Program-made: the position numbers and the translations under genes
In this document: piece by piece, positions 11,731 through 22,289 of the stretch
Layout: each line of letters opens with the position of its first letter
How positions within the stretch are numbered: position 1 is the stretch's first letter
Assembly (NCBI GenBank): GCA_022376925.1
Contig: JAIOJX010000002.1
Coordinates: 41,873,501-41,937,500, forward strand
From: Tragulus kanchil
Taxonomy: Eukaryota; Chordata; Mammalia; Artiodactyla; Tragulidae
Direction of reading: 5' to 3'
DNA: 64,000 bases
Notes under the pieces: generated by a model
What the model saw: only the letters and a program-made list of their open reading frames with translations
What the model was told of the DNA's origin: nothing
Databases searched by the model: none

Positions 11731-13346
11731 ATATAAGCCTAAGAGTGGGATTGCTGGGTCGTATGGTGCTTCTATTGTTAGTTTTTTAAGAAATCTCCAG
11801 ACTGTCTTCCACAGAGGCTGTATCAATTTACATTCCCACCAGCAATGCAAGAGGGTTCCCTTTTCTCCACACCCTCTCCAGCATTTATTGTCTGTCGATT
11901 TGTGGATGATGGCCATTCTGACGGGTGTGAGGTGGTATCTCATTGTAGTTTTGATTTGCATTTCTCTAATTATAAGTGAAGTTGAGCATTGTTTCATGTG
12001 CTTTTGGGCCATCTGTATGTCCTCTTTGGAGAGGTGTCTGTTTAGGTCCTTTTCCCATTTTTTGATTGGGTTATTCGTTTTCCCTGTGCTGAGTTGTCCA
12101 AGTTGCTTGTAGATTTTGGAGATTCTTTGTCTGTTGTTTCATTTGCTATAATTTTCTCTCACTCTGTGGGGTGTCTGTTCAGCTTTTTTGTAATATCTTT
12201 TGCTGTACAAAAGCTTTTAAGTTTCATGAGGTCCCATGTGTTCACTTTTCTTTTCAGTTCTGCTATTTTAGTAGGTGGGTCAGAGAAGATCTTGCTTTGA
12301 TTGATGTCCTTGAGTGTTTTGCCTATATTCTCCTCTAAGAGTTTTAGGGTTTCTGGTCTTACATTTAGGTCTTTAATCCATATTGCGTTGATCTTTGTGT
12401 ATGGTGTCAGGGAATGTTCCAACTTCATTTTTTTGCATGTAGCTGTCCAAATTTCCCAGCACCATTTGTTAAAGAGGCTGTCTTTGTCCCATTTTATAGT
12501 TTCTCCTCTTTTGTCAAAAATAAGGTACCCATAGGTTGTGGGTTTATCTCTGGGTTCTCGATCTTGTTCCATTGGTCGATATTTCTGTTTTTGTGCCAGT
12601 ACCATACTGTCTTGATAACTGTTGCTTTGTAGTAGAGTCTGAAGTTGGGGAGGGTGATCCCTCCAGCTCCACTCTTCTTCCTCGGGATTGCTTTGGCTAT
12701 TCGAGGTCTTTTGTGTTTCCATATGAACTGTGGTATTCTTTGATCTAGTTCTGTGAAGAATGTCAATGGTAGTTTGATAGGTATTGCATTGAATCTGTAG
12801 ATGATATTTGGTAGTATGGTCATTTTCACAATATTGATTCTTCCGACCCACCCAGGAACATGGAATATCTCTCCATCGGTTTAAGTCTTCTTTAATGTCT
12901 CTCATGAGTGTCTTGTAATTTTCTGTGTACAATTCTTTTGTTTCTTTGGGTAGGTTTATTCCTAGATATTTGATTCTTTTGGTTACAATGGTGAAGGGGA
13001 CTGCCTCTTTGATTTTGTTTTCTGATTTTTCATTGTTTGTGTATAGGAATGCCAGTGATTTCTGTGTATTGATTTTGTATCCCGTGACTTTGCTGAATTT
13101 GTTGATTACCTCTAGTAGTTTTGTAATAGTGTCTTTGGGATTTTCTATGTATAGTATCATGTCATCTGCGAATAGAGAGAGCTTGACTTCTTCCTTTCCA
13201 ATCTGGATTCCTTTGATTTCTTTCTCTTCTCTTATTGCTGTTGCTAGAACTTCCAGGACTATGTTGAATAGTAGTGGTGAAAGTGGACACCCCTGTCTTA
13301 TTCCTGATCTTAGAGGAAATGCTTTGAGTTTTTCACCATTGAGGAT
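11118..13346 (-). mobile_element. 5'-truncated ruminant LINE-1 (copy B)
   Basis: A minus-strand L1 whose 3' end is at 11118 (the reverse of tataaaacctttattttac). Its 5' end stops inside the ORF2 reverse-transcriptase domain at 13346. The sequence ggtttacattttctt at 11103-11117 and 13347-13361 forms a perfect TSD, so this is a single target-primed insertion truncated at its 5' end. Length is about 2.2 kb. The ending IYGI on its ORF2 is as in other ruminant L1s. Confidence 0.93.
11449..13160 (-). pseudogene. LINE-1 ORF2 C-terminal half (copy B)
   Basis: This encodes the last part of the L1 ORF2 protein, the endonuclease/reverse transcriptase that copies L1 RNA into DNA at the target. Only the end of the RT palm and the thumb and C-terminal domain are present. 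The catalytic FADD motif sits at about 13150-13170 and is intact. The C-terminal zinc-knuckle region ([16 protein letters not shown]) is at about 11800-11900. The reading frame changes near 12840 (extra bases after SWVG) and back near 12540. It is broken again near 12160 by a stop in the PTE region, and reopens at 12012-11449. The element is therefore dead. The two inner frame changes are shared with copy A. Confidence 0.88.
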
Positions 13347-13449
13347 GGTTTACATTTTCTTGAGGTCATTTCAACAGACTACAGAAAACTCAAGAAAACT
13401 TGACATCCTTTGCCCTCCATGTGCTTCCTACTAAAGCAACTCTAAGACA

Positions 13450-13688
13450 GGGCTTCCCTGGTGGTCCAGTGGGTAAGGGCACCGCCTTGCAGTGCAAGGG
13501 GCGCCGGTTCAGTCCCTGGCCTGGGAAATCCCATGTGCCACGGAGTGGCTGGACCGATGTGCCCAATTATCAAGCCGGAGTTCTGGAGTGCATGCACCCA
13601 GAGCCAGTGCTCTGCGACGAGTGAGGCCACTGTGATGGAAGGCCCACACAGGCCAACCAACAAAGACCAATAGAAGTGGCTAAAAAAA
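13450..13688 (+). mobile_element. Lineage tRNA-Glu SINE, copy 3
   Basis: A full family structure is present: gggcttccctggtggtccag, a head ending ccggttcagtccctggcctg, and a body ending accaatagaagtggctaaaa. The tail is a short A-run. Imperfect flanks (ctaagacag / ctaaggcaa) may be the TSD. Confidence 0.94.
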
Positions 13689-13820
13689 TCCTAAGGCAAG
13701 TCTGAGGCAAAGAAGGGTCTCCTTTCTGAAGCCAGGTAGCCAGAACACCATTCTGGACTCCAACCTGCCCTGCCTACATGAAGGCTCAAAGAGCTGGACA
13801 TTCAGCAGAGTCTGAAGTTG

Positions 13821-14422
13821 GGGAGGGTGATCCTCCAGATCGGTTTAGTTTGATAGGTATTGCATTGAATCTGTAGATGATATTTGGTAGTATGGTCATT
13901 TTCACAATATTGATTCTTCCGACCCACCCAGGAACATGGAATATCTCTCCATCGGTTTAAGTCTTCTTTAATGTCTCTCATGAGTGTCTTGTAATTTTCT
14001 GTGTACAATTCTTTTGTTTCTTTGGGTAGGTTTATTCCTAGATATTTGATTCTTTTGGTTACAATGGTGAAGGGGACTGCCTCTTTGATTTTGTTTTCTG
14101 ATTTTTCATTGTTTGTGTATAGGAATGCCAGTGATTTCTGTGTATTGATTTTGTATCCCGTGACTTTGCTGAATTTGTTGATTACCTCTAGTAGTTTTGT
14201 AATAGTGTCTTTGGGATTTTCTATGTATAGTATCATGTCATCTGCGAATAGAGAGAGCTTGACTTCTTCCTTTCCAATCTGGATTCCTTTGATTTCTTTC
14301 TCTTCTCTTATTGCTGTTGCTAGAACTTCCAGGACTATGTTGAATAGTAGTGGTGAAAGTGGACACCCCTGTCTTATTCCTGATCTTAGAGGAAATGCTT
14401 TGAGTTTTTCACCATTGAGGAT
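13821..14422 (-). mobile_element. L1 copy B 5' part, duplicated image
   Basis: This repeats 12660-13346 of L1 copy B (less about 97 bp) inside duplication 4. The 144- and 169-aa ORFs here are images or antisense shadows of the RT domain. Confidence 0.88.
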
Positions 14423-14525
14423 GGTTTACATTTTCTTGAGGTCATTTCAACAGACTACAGAAAACTCAAGAAAACTTGACATCCTTTGCCCTCCATGTGC
14501 TTCCTACTAAAGCAACTCTAAGACA

Positions 14526-14764
14526 GGGCTTCCCTGGTGGTCCAGTGGGTAAGGGCACCGCCTTGCAGTGCAAGGGGCGCCGGTTCAGTCCCTGGCCTGG
14601 GAAATCCCATGTGCCACGGAGTGGCTGGACCGATGTGCCCAATTATCAAGCCGGAGTTCTGGAGTGCATGCACCCAGAGCCAGTGCTCTGCGACGAGTGA
14701 GGCCACTGTGATGGAAGGCCCACACAGGCCAACCAACAAAGACCAATAGAAGTGGCTAAAAAAA
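14526..14764 (+). mobile_element. Lineage SINE copy 3, duplicated image
   Basis: Image of 13450-13688 inside duplication 4. Confidence 0.94.
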
Positions 14765-14895
14765 TCCTAAGGCAAGTCTGAGGCAAAGAAGGGTCTCCTT
14801 TCTGAAGCCAGGTAGCCAGAACACCATTCTGGACTCCAACCTGCCCTGCCTACATGACTCAATGAGCCTCCTCAAGAGAGCTGGACATTCAGCAG

Positions 14896-15400
14896 ATGAC
14901 CTCGTCCCCTAACTTCTGTTTCCTCATTTACAGATTTAAGATAGTAATGCGTCCCTTATACGTATGTTAGGTATGGAAAGAAAGCATTATAGAGGATGAG
15001 CTGCTTCTCAAAGGAACAAGAATGTTCATGGTGTTGGCTGTGTGCTGTCTTGGGTGGCCATAAGGCAAACCGGCAGAACTGGGAATCAGCACTGAGAACT
15101 CAGAGGAGCAAATGCAGGACCAGAGCGTCTCAGTCTCTAAAATGAACAAATTGCTTTTCAGTTTGCTTGATATAAGCACAAAATTCAACGATTTAAGTTT
15201 TGTTTCATTCATATCAAACAAACACTGAGAATGTATGCCAGTTTCAAACTTGCAGTTACCAAGCCAGGGGGAGATGAATCAGAAGACTAGGACTGACACA
15301 AGCAGACTGCTGCACATAAAACAGGCAGCTAGCGAGGATCCAGCATGCATCCCAGGGCGCTCTTTCAGGGCTCCATAGTGCCCTACATAAGAGAAGAGTC
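14896..15400. other. Unique DNA, nothing recognised
   Basis: Single-copy sequence with no recognised repeat. The 84-aa minus ORF at 14967-15221 has no recognisable features. Confidence 0.45.
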
Positions 15401-15404
15401 TAAA

Positions 15405-15494
15405 TAAGACTGGGTGTACACATACATAGACATATATGTATTTACATATGTACATATATATAAGTATATGTATATACATGTCTGTGTATATGAG
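15405..15494. repeat. TA/CA-rich simple sequence
   Basis: Imperfect runs of acatatat, gtatatac and similar words, directly upstream of the poly(T) of the next SINE. Confidence 0.8.
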
Positions 15495-15526
<32 letters not shown>

Positions 15527-15642
15527 TGGCTGTGCTGTGTATTAGTTGTAGCATGTGGGATGTAGTTCCCTGACCAGGAATCAAATCTAGGCCCCGTGCA
15601 TTGGGAACAGAGTCTTAACCACTGGACCACCAGGGAAGTCCC
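15495..15642 (-). mobile_element. Older tRNA-derived SINE (CHR-2/Bov-tA3 type)
   Basis: A poly(T) of 23 at 15495-15517, then the reverse of a short SINE (ttagttggctgtgctgtg ... gactggtc-like body), ending accactggaccaccagggaa. The flanks tgtatatgagtttt and tgtatatggttttt form an imperfect TSD. It differs in body from the lineage-specific SINE. Confidence 0.82.
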
Positions 15643-15714
15643 TATGTATATGGTTTTTAAATTCATGTTTATACTATCATTTTTTAAAGCTTTAGAAAAA
15701 AAATTTTAATTTTT

Positions 15715-15770
15715 TAAAAATTAAACATTTTTTAAACCTCTTTTATTGGTTTATTTATTTATTTATTTAT
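15715..15770 (-). mobile_element. 3' stump of a SINE split by L1
   Basis: The reverse of this piece is the end of an old lineage SINE: ttaaacctcttttattggtt matches the tail end of the intact copy at 60544-60831 (ggactcttttattggttttt). The remaining body of the same SINE resumes at 23881, on the far side of the full-length L1. The repeated tattggtttatttatttatt at both L1 ends is the L1 TSD. Confidence 0.75.
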
Positions 15771-16093
15771 TTTATTCTTTATTTTAAAGGTTTTACAGAG
15801 TTTTGTTGTTCACAGACATGTATGTTCCCAGATCAGTCATATGCATATCCATGGTCCCCACCCCCCCCAGTTCACCCCATCCCACCCGTCCAGACCATCG
15901 CCCCAAGCCATTGTAAGTGCTCCTATTCCCTTAGCACTATGACACTAGCTATCTTTTCCACACATAACAGTATAGGTTTCCATGTTACTCCCTCCATGCT
16001 TCCCCCTCTCTATTTCTTCCCCCCAATGTCCCTATGTCTATGCTCTGTCTGTTTTTCCATGAGTTCCCTGCATATGTTATCAAGACCGTCCTA

Positions 16094-19000
16094 CTAGATT
16101 CCATATATGTATGTTAGTATACTGTATTTGTCTTTCTCTTTTTGACTTACTTCACTTTTTATGATAGATTCTAGAGCCAGCCACTTCATTAGGACTGAGT
16201 CTTCTGCATTTCTTTTAACAGCTGAGTAGTATTCCATTGTATATATGTACCAGGGCTTCTGTATCCATTCATTCGTCGATGGCCATCTAGATTGCTTCCA
16301 TGTTCTGGCTATTGTATAGAGAGGTGCAATGAACATTGGGGTACAGGTGCTTCTTTCAGTTTTGATTTCATCAGGATATAAGCCTAAGAGTGGGATTGCT
16401 GGGTCATAGGGTGCTTCTATTGTTAGTTTTTTAAGGAATCTCCAGACTGTCTTCCATAGAGGCTGTATTAATTTACATTTCCACCAGCAATGCAAGAGGG
16501 TTCCCTTTTCTCCGCACCCTCTCCAGCATTTATTGTCTGCAGATTTGTTGATGATGGCCATTCTGACGGGTGTGAGGTGGTATCTCATTGTAGTTTTGAT
16601 TTGCATTTCTCTAATGATAAGCGAGGTTGAACATCGTTTCATGTGCTTTTGGGCCATCTGTATGTCCTCTTTGGAGAGGCGTCTCTTTAGATCTTTTTCC
16701 CATTTTTTGATTGGGTTGTTTGTTTTCCCTGTGCTGAGTTGTCTGAGTTGCTTGTAGATTTTGGAGATTAATTCTTTGTCTGTTGTTTCATTTGCTATAA
16801 TTTTCTCCCACTCTGTTGGGTGTCCAGCTTTTTTGTAATTTCTTTTGCTGTACAAAAGCTTTTAAGTTTCATGAGGTCCCACATGTTCATTTTTCTTTTC
16901 AGTTCTACTATTTTAGTAGGTGGGTCAGAGAAGATCTTGCTTTGATTGATGTCCTTGAGTGTTTTGCCTATATTCTCCTCTAAGAGTTTTAGGGTTTCTG
17001 GTCTCACATTTAGGTCTTTAATCCATTTTGAGTTGATCTTTGTGTATGATGTCAGGGAATGTTCCAACTTCATTTTTTTGCATGTAGCTGTCCAAATTTC
17101 CCAGCACCACTTGTTGAAGAGGCTGTCTTTGTCCCATTTTATAGTTTCTCCTCCTTTGTCAAAAACGAGGTACCCATAGGTTGTGGGTTTATCTCTGGGT
17201 TCTCTATCTTGTTCCATTGATCTATAGTTCTGTTTTTGTGCCAGTACCATACTGTCTTGATGACTGTTGCTTTGTAGTAGAGTCTGAAGTTAGGGAGGCT
17301 GATTCCTCCAGCTCCATTTTTCTTTCTCAGGATTCCTTTGGCTATTCGAGGTCTTTTGTGTTTCCATATGTACTGTGGTATTCTTTGATCTAGTTCTGGG
17401 AAAAATGTCAATGGTAGTTGAATAGGTATTGCATTGAATCTGTAGATGATATTTGGTAGTATGGTCATTTTCACAATATTGATTCTTCCGACTCACCCAG
17501 GAACATGGAATATCTCTCCATCGGTTTAAGTCTTCTTTAATGTCTCTCATGAGTGTCTCGTAATTTTCTGTGTACAATTCTTTTGTTTCTTTGGGTAGGT
17601 TTATTCCTAGATATTTGATTCTTTTGGTTGCAATGGTGAAGGGGACTGCCCCTTTGATTTTGTTTTCTGATTTTTCATTGTTTGTGTATAGGAATGCCAG
17701 TGATTTCTGTGTATTGATTTTGTATCCCGTGACTTTGCTGAATTCGTTGATTAGCTCTAGTAGCTTTGTAATAGTGTCTTTGGGATTTTCTGTGTATGAT
17801 ATGTTGTCTGCAAAAAGAGAGAGCTTGACTTCTTCCTTTCCAATCTGGATTCCTTTGATTTCTTTCTCTTCTCTTATTGCTGTTGCTAGAACTTCCAGGA
17901 CTATGTTGAATAGTAGTGGTGAAAGTGGACACCCCTGTCCTGTTCCTGATCTTAGAGGGAATGCTTTCAGTTTTTTGCTGTTGAGGATAATGTTCACTGT
18001 GGGCTTCTCATATATGGCTTTCACTATGTTGAGACAGGTTCCTTCTGTGCCCATTTTCTGAAGAGTTTTTATCATAAATGGATGTTGTACTTTGTCAAAG
18101 GCTTTTTCTGCATCTATTGAGATGATCATTTGATTTTTGTCTCTCAGTTTGTTGATATGGTGTATCACATTGATTGATTTGCGGATGTTGAAGAATCCTT
18201 GCATGACTGGGATGAACCCGACTTGATCATGATGTATGAGTTTTTTGATGTGTCGTTGAATTCTGTTTGCTAAGATTTTATTGAGGATCTTGGCATCTAA
18301 GTTCATCAGAGAAATTGGTCTGTAATTTTCCTTTTTTGTGTTGTCTTTGCCTGATTTGGGTATCAGGGTGATGATGGCCTCGTAGAATGTGTTTGGAAGT
18401 ATTCCTTCCTGTGCAATTTTTTGAAAGAGTTTTAGAAGGACAGGCATTAGCTCTTCTTTAAATGTTTGGTAGAATTCGGCTGTGAAGCCATCTGGCCCTG
18501 GGCTTTTTTTTGGGGGGGTAGATTTTTAATCACAGATTCAATTTCTGAGCTTGTGATTGGGTTGTTCAAAGTTTCTGTTTCTTCCTGGCTCAGTCTTGGG
18601 AGATTGATCTTCTCCAAGAAACTGTCCATTTCTTCCAGGTTGTCCAGTTTGTTGCCATAGAGTTGCTCATAATAGTCCCTTAGAATCCTTTGGATTTCTA
18701 CATGATCTGTTGTAATCTCTCCTTTTTCGTTTTTGATTTTGTTGATCTGGTTCTCCTCTCTCTTCTCTTGATGAGTCTGGCCAGGGACTTGTCAATTTTG
18801 TTTACCTTTTCAAAGAACCAGCTTTTTGTTTTATTTATCTGTACTATAGTTTCTTTCATTTCTTTCTCATTTATTTCTGCTCTAGTCTTTATAATTTCTC
18901 TTCTTCTGCTGGCGTTGGGGTGTTTTGTTCTTGTTTCTCCAGTTGTTTTAAGTGGAGGCTAGGTCATCTGCTTCATATTTTCCTAATTTCTTGAGGTGGG

Positions 19001-20943
19001 ATTGTATTGCTGTAAATTTCCTCTTAATGCTTTCAGTTTTTTGCTGTTGAGGATAATGTTCACTGTGGGCTTCTCATATATGGCTTTCACTATGTTGAGA
19101 CAGGTTCCTTCTGTGCCCATTTTCTGAAGAGTTTTTATCATAAATGGATGTTGTACTTTGTCAAAGGCTTTTTCTGCATCTATTGAGATGATCATTTGAT
19201 TTTTGTCTCTCAGTTTGTTGATATGGTGTATCACATTGATTGATTTGCGGATGTTGAAGAATCCTTGCATGACTGGGATGAACCCGACTTGATCATGATG
19301 TATGAGTTTTTTGATGTGTCGTTGAATTCTGTTTGCTAAGATTTTATTGAGGATCTTGGCATCTAAGTTCATCAGAGAAATTGGTCTGTAATTTTCCTTT
19401 TTTGTGTTGTCTTTGCCTGATTTGGGTATCAGGGTGATGATGGCCTCGTAGAATGTGTTTGGAAGTATTCCTTCCTGTGCAATTTTTTGAAAGAGTTTTA
19501 GAAGGACAGGCATTAGCTCTTCTTTAAATGTTTGGTAGAATTCGGCTGTGAAGCCATCTGGCCCTGGGCTTTTTTTTGGGGGGGTAGATTTTTAATCACA
19601 GATTCAATTTCTGAGCTTGTGATTGGGTTGTTCAAAGTTTCTGTTTCTTCCTGGCTCAGTCTTGGGAGATTGATCTTCTCCAAGAAACTGTCCATTTCTT
19701 CCAGGTTGTCCAGTTTGTTGCCATAGAGTTGCTCATAATAGTCCCTTAGAATCCTTTGGATTTCTACATGATCTGTTGTAATCTCTCCTTTTTCGTTTTT
19801 GATTTTGTTGATCTGGTTCTCCTCTCTCTTTCTCTTGATGAGTCTGGCCAGGGACTTGTCAATTTTGTTTACCTTTTCAAAGAACCAGCTTTTTGTTTTA
19901 TTTATCTGTACTATAGTTTCTTTCATTTCTTTCTCATTTATTTCTGCTCTAGTCTTTATAATTTCTCTTCTTCTGCTGGCGTTGGGGTGTTTTTGTTCTT
20001 CTTTCTCCAATTGTTTTAAGTGGAGGGCTAGGTCATCTGCTTCATATTTTCCTAATTTCTTGAGGTGGGATTGTATTGCTGTAAATTTCCCTCTTAGAAC
20101 TGCTTTTGTGGTATCCCATAGGTTTTGCACGGTCGTATGTTCATTGTCATTTTCTTCTAGGAATTGTTTAATTTCTCCTTTGATTTCCTCAGTAATCAGT
20201 TGGTTTTTTAGGTATGTGTTGTTTAATCGCCATGTGTTTGTATTTTTAGTGTTTTTTTTCCTGTAGTTGATCTCTAGTCTCATTGCATTGTGGTCCGAGA
20301 AGATGGTTGATATAATTTCAGTTTTCTTGAATTGACTGAGGTTAGATTTGTGGCCCAAGATGTGGTCTATCCTGGAGAATGTTCCGTGAGCACTTGAGAA
20401 GAAAGTGTATTCTTCTGCTTTTGGATGGAACGTCCTAAAGATATCGATGAGGTCCATCTTTTCTAGTGTGGCATTTAAGGCTTGTGTTTCTTTATTAATT
20501 TTCTGTTTGGATGATCTATCCATTGGTGTGAGAGGAGTGTTAAAGTTTCCTACTATTATTGTGTTATTATTGATTTCTTCTTTTAAGTTTGAAAGTATCT
20601 GTCTTATGTATTGAGGTGCCCCTGTGTTGGGTGCATAGATATTCATGACTGTTATGTCTTCCTCTTGGATGGATCCCTTAATCATGATGTAGTGACCTGC
20701 CTTGTCTCTTAGAATCTTCTTTACTTTGAAATCTATTTTGTCTGATATTAGGATTGCTACCCCAGCTTTCTTTTGATTTCCATTTGCATGAAATATCTTT
20801 TTCCAGCCTCTCACATTCAGTCTATGGGTGTCTCTAGGTTTGAAGTGGGTCTCTTGTAAACAGCATATATATGGGTCATGTTTCTTGATCCATTCAGCCA
20901 ACCAGTGTTGTTTGGTTGGAGCATTTAATCCATTTACACTCAA
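16094..20943 (-). pseudogene. LINE-1 ORF2 (endonuclease-RT), inactivated (copy A)
   Basis: The apurinic endonuclease domain occupies 20943 to about 20240, with LQETHF, IYAPN and [10 protein letters not shown]. Its GDFN catalytic motif reads GNFN (Asp to Asn, codon 20545-20547). The RT domain follows. Motif A (SIDAEKAFD) is intact, but motif C reads FADN instead of FADD at about 17815, with one residue missing. Further damage: a frameshift at the T8G7 run 18504-18518; a 4-base frame change near 17490; a return shift near 17180; a stop near 17290; and a frameshift near 16820. The C-terminal part 16094-16855 keeps the CWRGCGEKG zinc-knuckle region. Positions 17961-19026 are repeated at 19027-20096 by duplication 5. 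I see no initiating ATG at the 5' edge; the open frame begins at a TTG. Confidence 0.9.
17961..20096. repeat. Tandem duplication 5, unit 1066 bp, inside L1 ORF2
   Basis: Positions 17961-19026 recur at 19027-20096. The first copy loses bases as it approaches the join: cctctctcttctc for cctctctctttctc, tgttttgttcttg for tgtttttgttcttc, tggaggctagg for tggagggctagg, atttcctctta for atttccctctta. Removing one copy restores a collinear ORF2. Confidence 0.97.
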
Positions 20944-21033
20944 AGTAATTATTGATACAAATGTTCCTATTGTCGTCTTCTTGGAAATTTGCAGTTTGAT
21001 TTGTAGGACTTCTTCTACTCTTGTATTTATTTG

Positions 21034-21900
21034 CTATATCAGACCCTTTAACATCTGTTGTAGGGCTGGTTTTGTGGTACAGAATTCTTTTAGTTTTTGC
21101 TTGTCTGAGAAGCTTTTGACTTCTCCATCAATTCTGAATGAGATTCTTGCTGGGTAGAGAATTCTTGGTTGGAGGTTATTCTCTTTTAGCTGTTTAAATG
21201 TGTCCTGCCATTCTCTTCTGGCCTGCAGGGTTTCTGTTGAGAGATTCGCAGTTAGACGTATGGGGTTTCCTTTATATGTTATTTGCTGTTTGCTCCTAGC
21301 TGATTTTAGTAATCTGTCTTTATATTTAGTCTGCGTTAGTTTGATTAGTATGTGCCTTGGTGTATTTCTTCTGGGGTTTATCCTGTATGGAACTCTTTGT
21401 GCTTCTTGCACTTGGTTGACTATGTCCTTTCCCATGCTGGGGAAGTTTTGCGCTATAACCTCTTCAAGAATTTTTTCGTAACCTTTCTTTCCCTCTTCTT
21501 CCTCTGTAACTCCTATAGTTCTAATGTTGGTGCGTTTGATATTGTCCCATAGGTCTCTAATGCTGTCCTCAGTTCTTTTAATTCTTTTGGCTTTGTTCTG
21601 TTCCTCAGCATTTATCTCAACCATTCTATCTTCCAGCTCACTTATCCGTTCTTCAGCCTCCGATACTCTGCTGTTGAGGCCTTCTATAGTACTTTTGAGT
21701 TCAGCAATTGAGTTGGTGGTCTCTGTTTGCTTATTTTTCATTTCCTGCATGTCTTTTCTCAATGCACTAATTTCCTTTAATATTGTGTTTTCGGTGTTTT
21801 GCATCCTCATTAGTATAGTTTTTCTGAATTCTCTTTCAGATAATTTGTCTATCTCCTCCTCTGTCATTTGAAGCTGTGATTCTCTAGCTTGCTCCTTCAT
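21034..21900 (-). CDS. LINE-1 ORF1p-like RNA-binding protein, 288 aa (copy A)
   Basis: ORF1p is the trimeric nucleic-acid chaperone that coats L1 RNA. Residues about 20-115 form a long coiled coil with heptads (ILKEISALRKDMQEMKNKQ, IAELKSTIEGLNSRVSEAEE). An RRM-like domain follows (NIRTIGVTEEEEGKKGYEKI), then a C-terminal domain (RRNTPRHILIKLTQTKYKDR). The frame is open to the end. The usual start lies 9 codons upstream at 21925-21927, but its third codon is TGA (21919-21921), probably an Arg CGA decayed at a CpG. The ATG at 21898-21900 is the next in-frame start. The element is therefore damaged but still nearly full length. Confidence 0.82.
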   Translation of the reverse strand: MKEQARESQLQMTEEEIDKLSEREFRKTILMRMQNTENTILKEISALRKDMQEMKNKQTETTNSIAELKSTIEGLNSRVSEAEERISELEDRMVEINAEEQNKAKRIKRTEDSIRDLWDNIKRTNIRTIGVTEEEEGKKGYEKILEEVIAQNFPSMGKDIVNQVQEAQRVPYRINPRRNTPRHILIKLTQTKYKDRLLKSARSKQQITYKGNPIRLTANLSTETLQARREWQDTFKQLKENNLQPRILYPARISFRIDGEVKSFSDKQKLKEFCTTKPALQQMLKGLI

Positions 21901-21943
21901 TTGTGCAGTGTTTCTGTGTCATTTCATTATTAGGTTAGTTTTT

Positions 21944-22276
21944 TTTTTTTTTTAAGATTTTATTTATTTATTTATTTGGGGGAGGTCGGGTTGGGGAGGG
22001 AGGTGAGCAGGCGGGCCACTTCTATTGGTCTTTCATTTCTCTGTTTTCATCCGTCTTTGTTCTTTGGCTCCTGTGGGCCTCCCATCGCGGTGGCGTCCCT
22101 TGTTGCAGAGCGCCGGCTGGCTCTGGGCGCATGCGCTCCAGAGCTCTGGCTCAGTGATTGGACAGATCAGTCCAGCCTCTCCGCGGCACGTGGTATCTTC
22201 CCAGGCCAGGGATCGAACCGGCGCCCCTTGCACCGCAAGGCGGTGTCCTTATCCACTGTACCACCAGGGGAAGCCC
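21944..22276 (-). mobile_element. Lineage tRNA-Glu SINE in L1 5' UTR, copy 4
   Basis: A long-tail subfamily member: reading the plus strand, poly(T), tttatttatttattt, a G-rich block (gggggaggtcgggttggggagggagg), then the reversed body and tRNA-Glu head. Perfect TSDs taggttagttttt are at 21931-21943 and 22277-22289. It sits just upstream of ORF1 of L1 copy A and is therefore younger than that L1. Confidence 0.96.
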
Positions 22277-22289
22277 TAGGTTAGTTTTT

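Larger units (their letters stand above)
12634..14895. repeat. Tandem duplication 4, unit about 1076-1173 bp
   Basis: About 12634-13808 recurs at 13809-14895. Offset is 1173 at the very start and 1076 afterwards, because the second copy lacks about 97 bp right after its start (13830-13845). At the far end the first copy has aaggctcaaagagctgg where the second has actcaatgagcctcctcaagagagctgg. Both damaged spots lie beside the join. Confidence 0.96.

Noticed and set aside
12925..13434. 169-aa plus-strand ORF, present twice
   Set aside because: It is the antisense of L1 ORF2, open because of the base composition of L1; the second copy is a duplication image.
19513..20943. Intact 476-aa protein-coding gene
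   Set aside because: It is the L1 endonuclease domain plus linker. It lacks an ATG at its start, carries a catalytic Asp-to-Asn change and ends in a frameshift.
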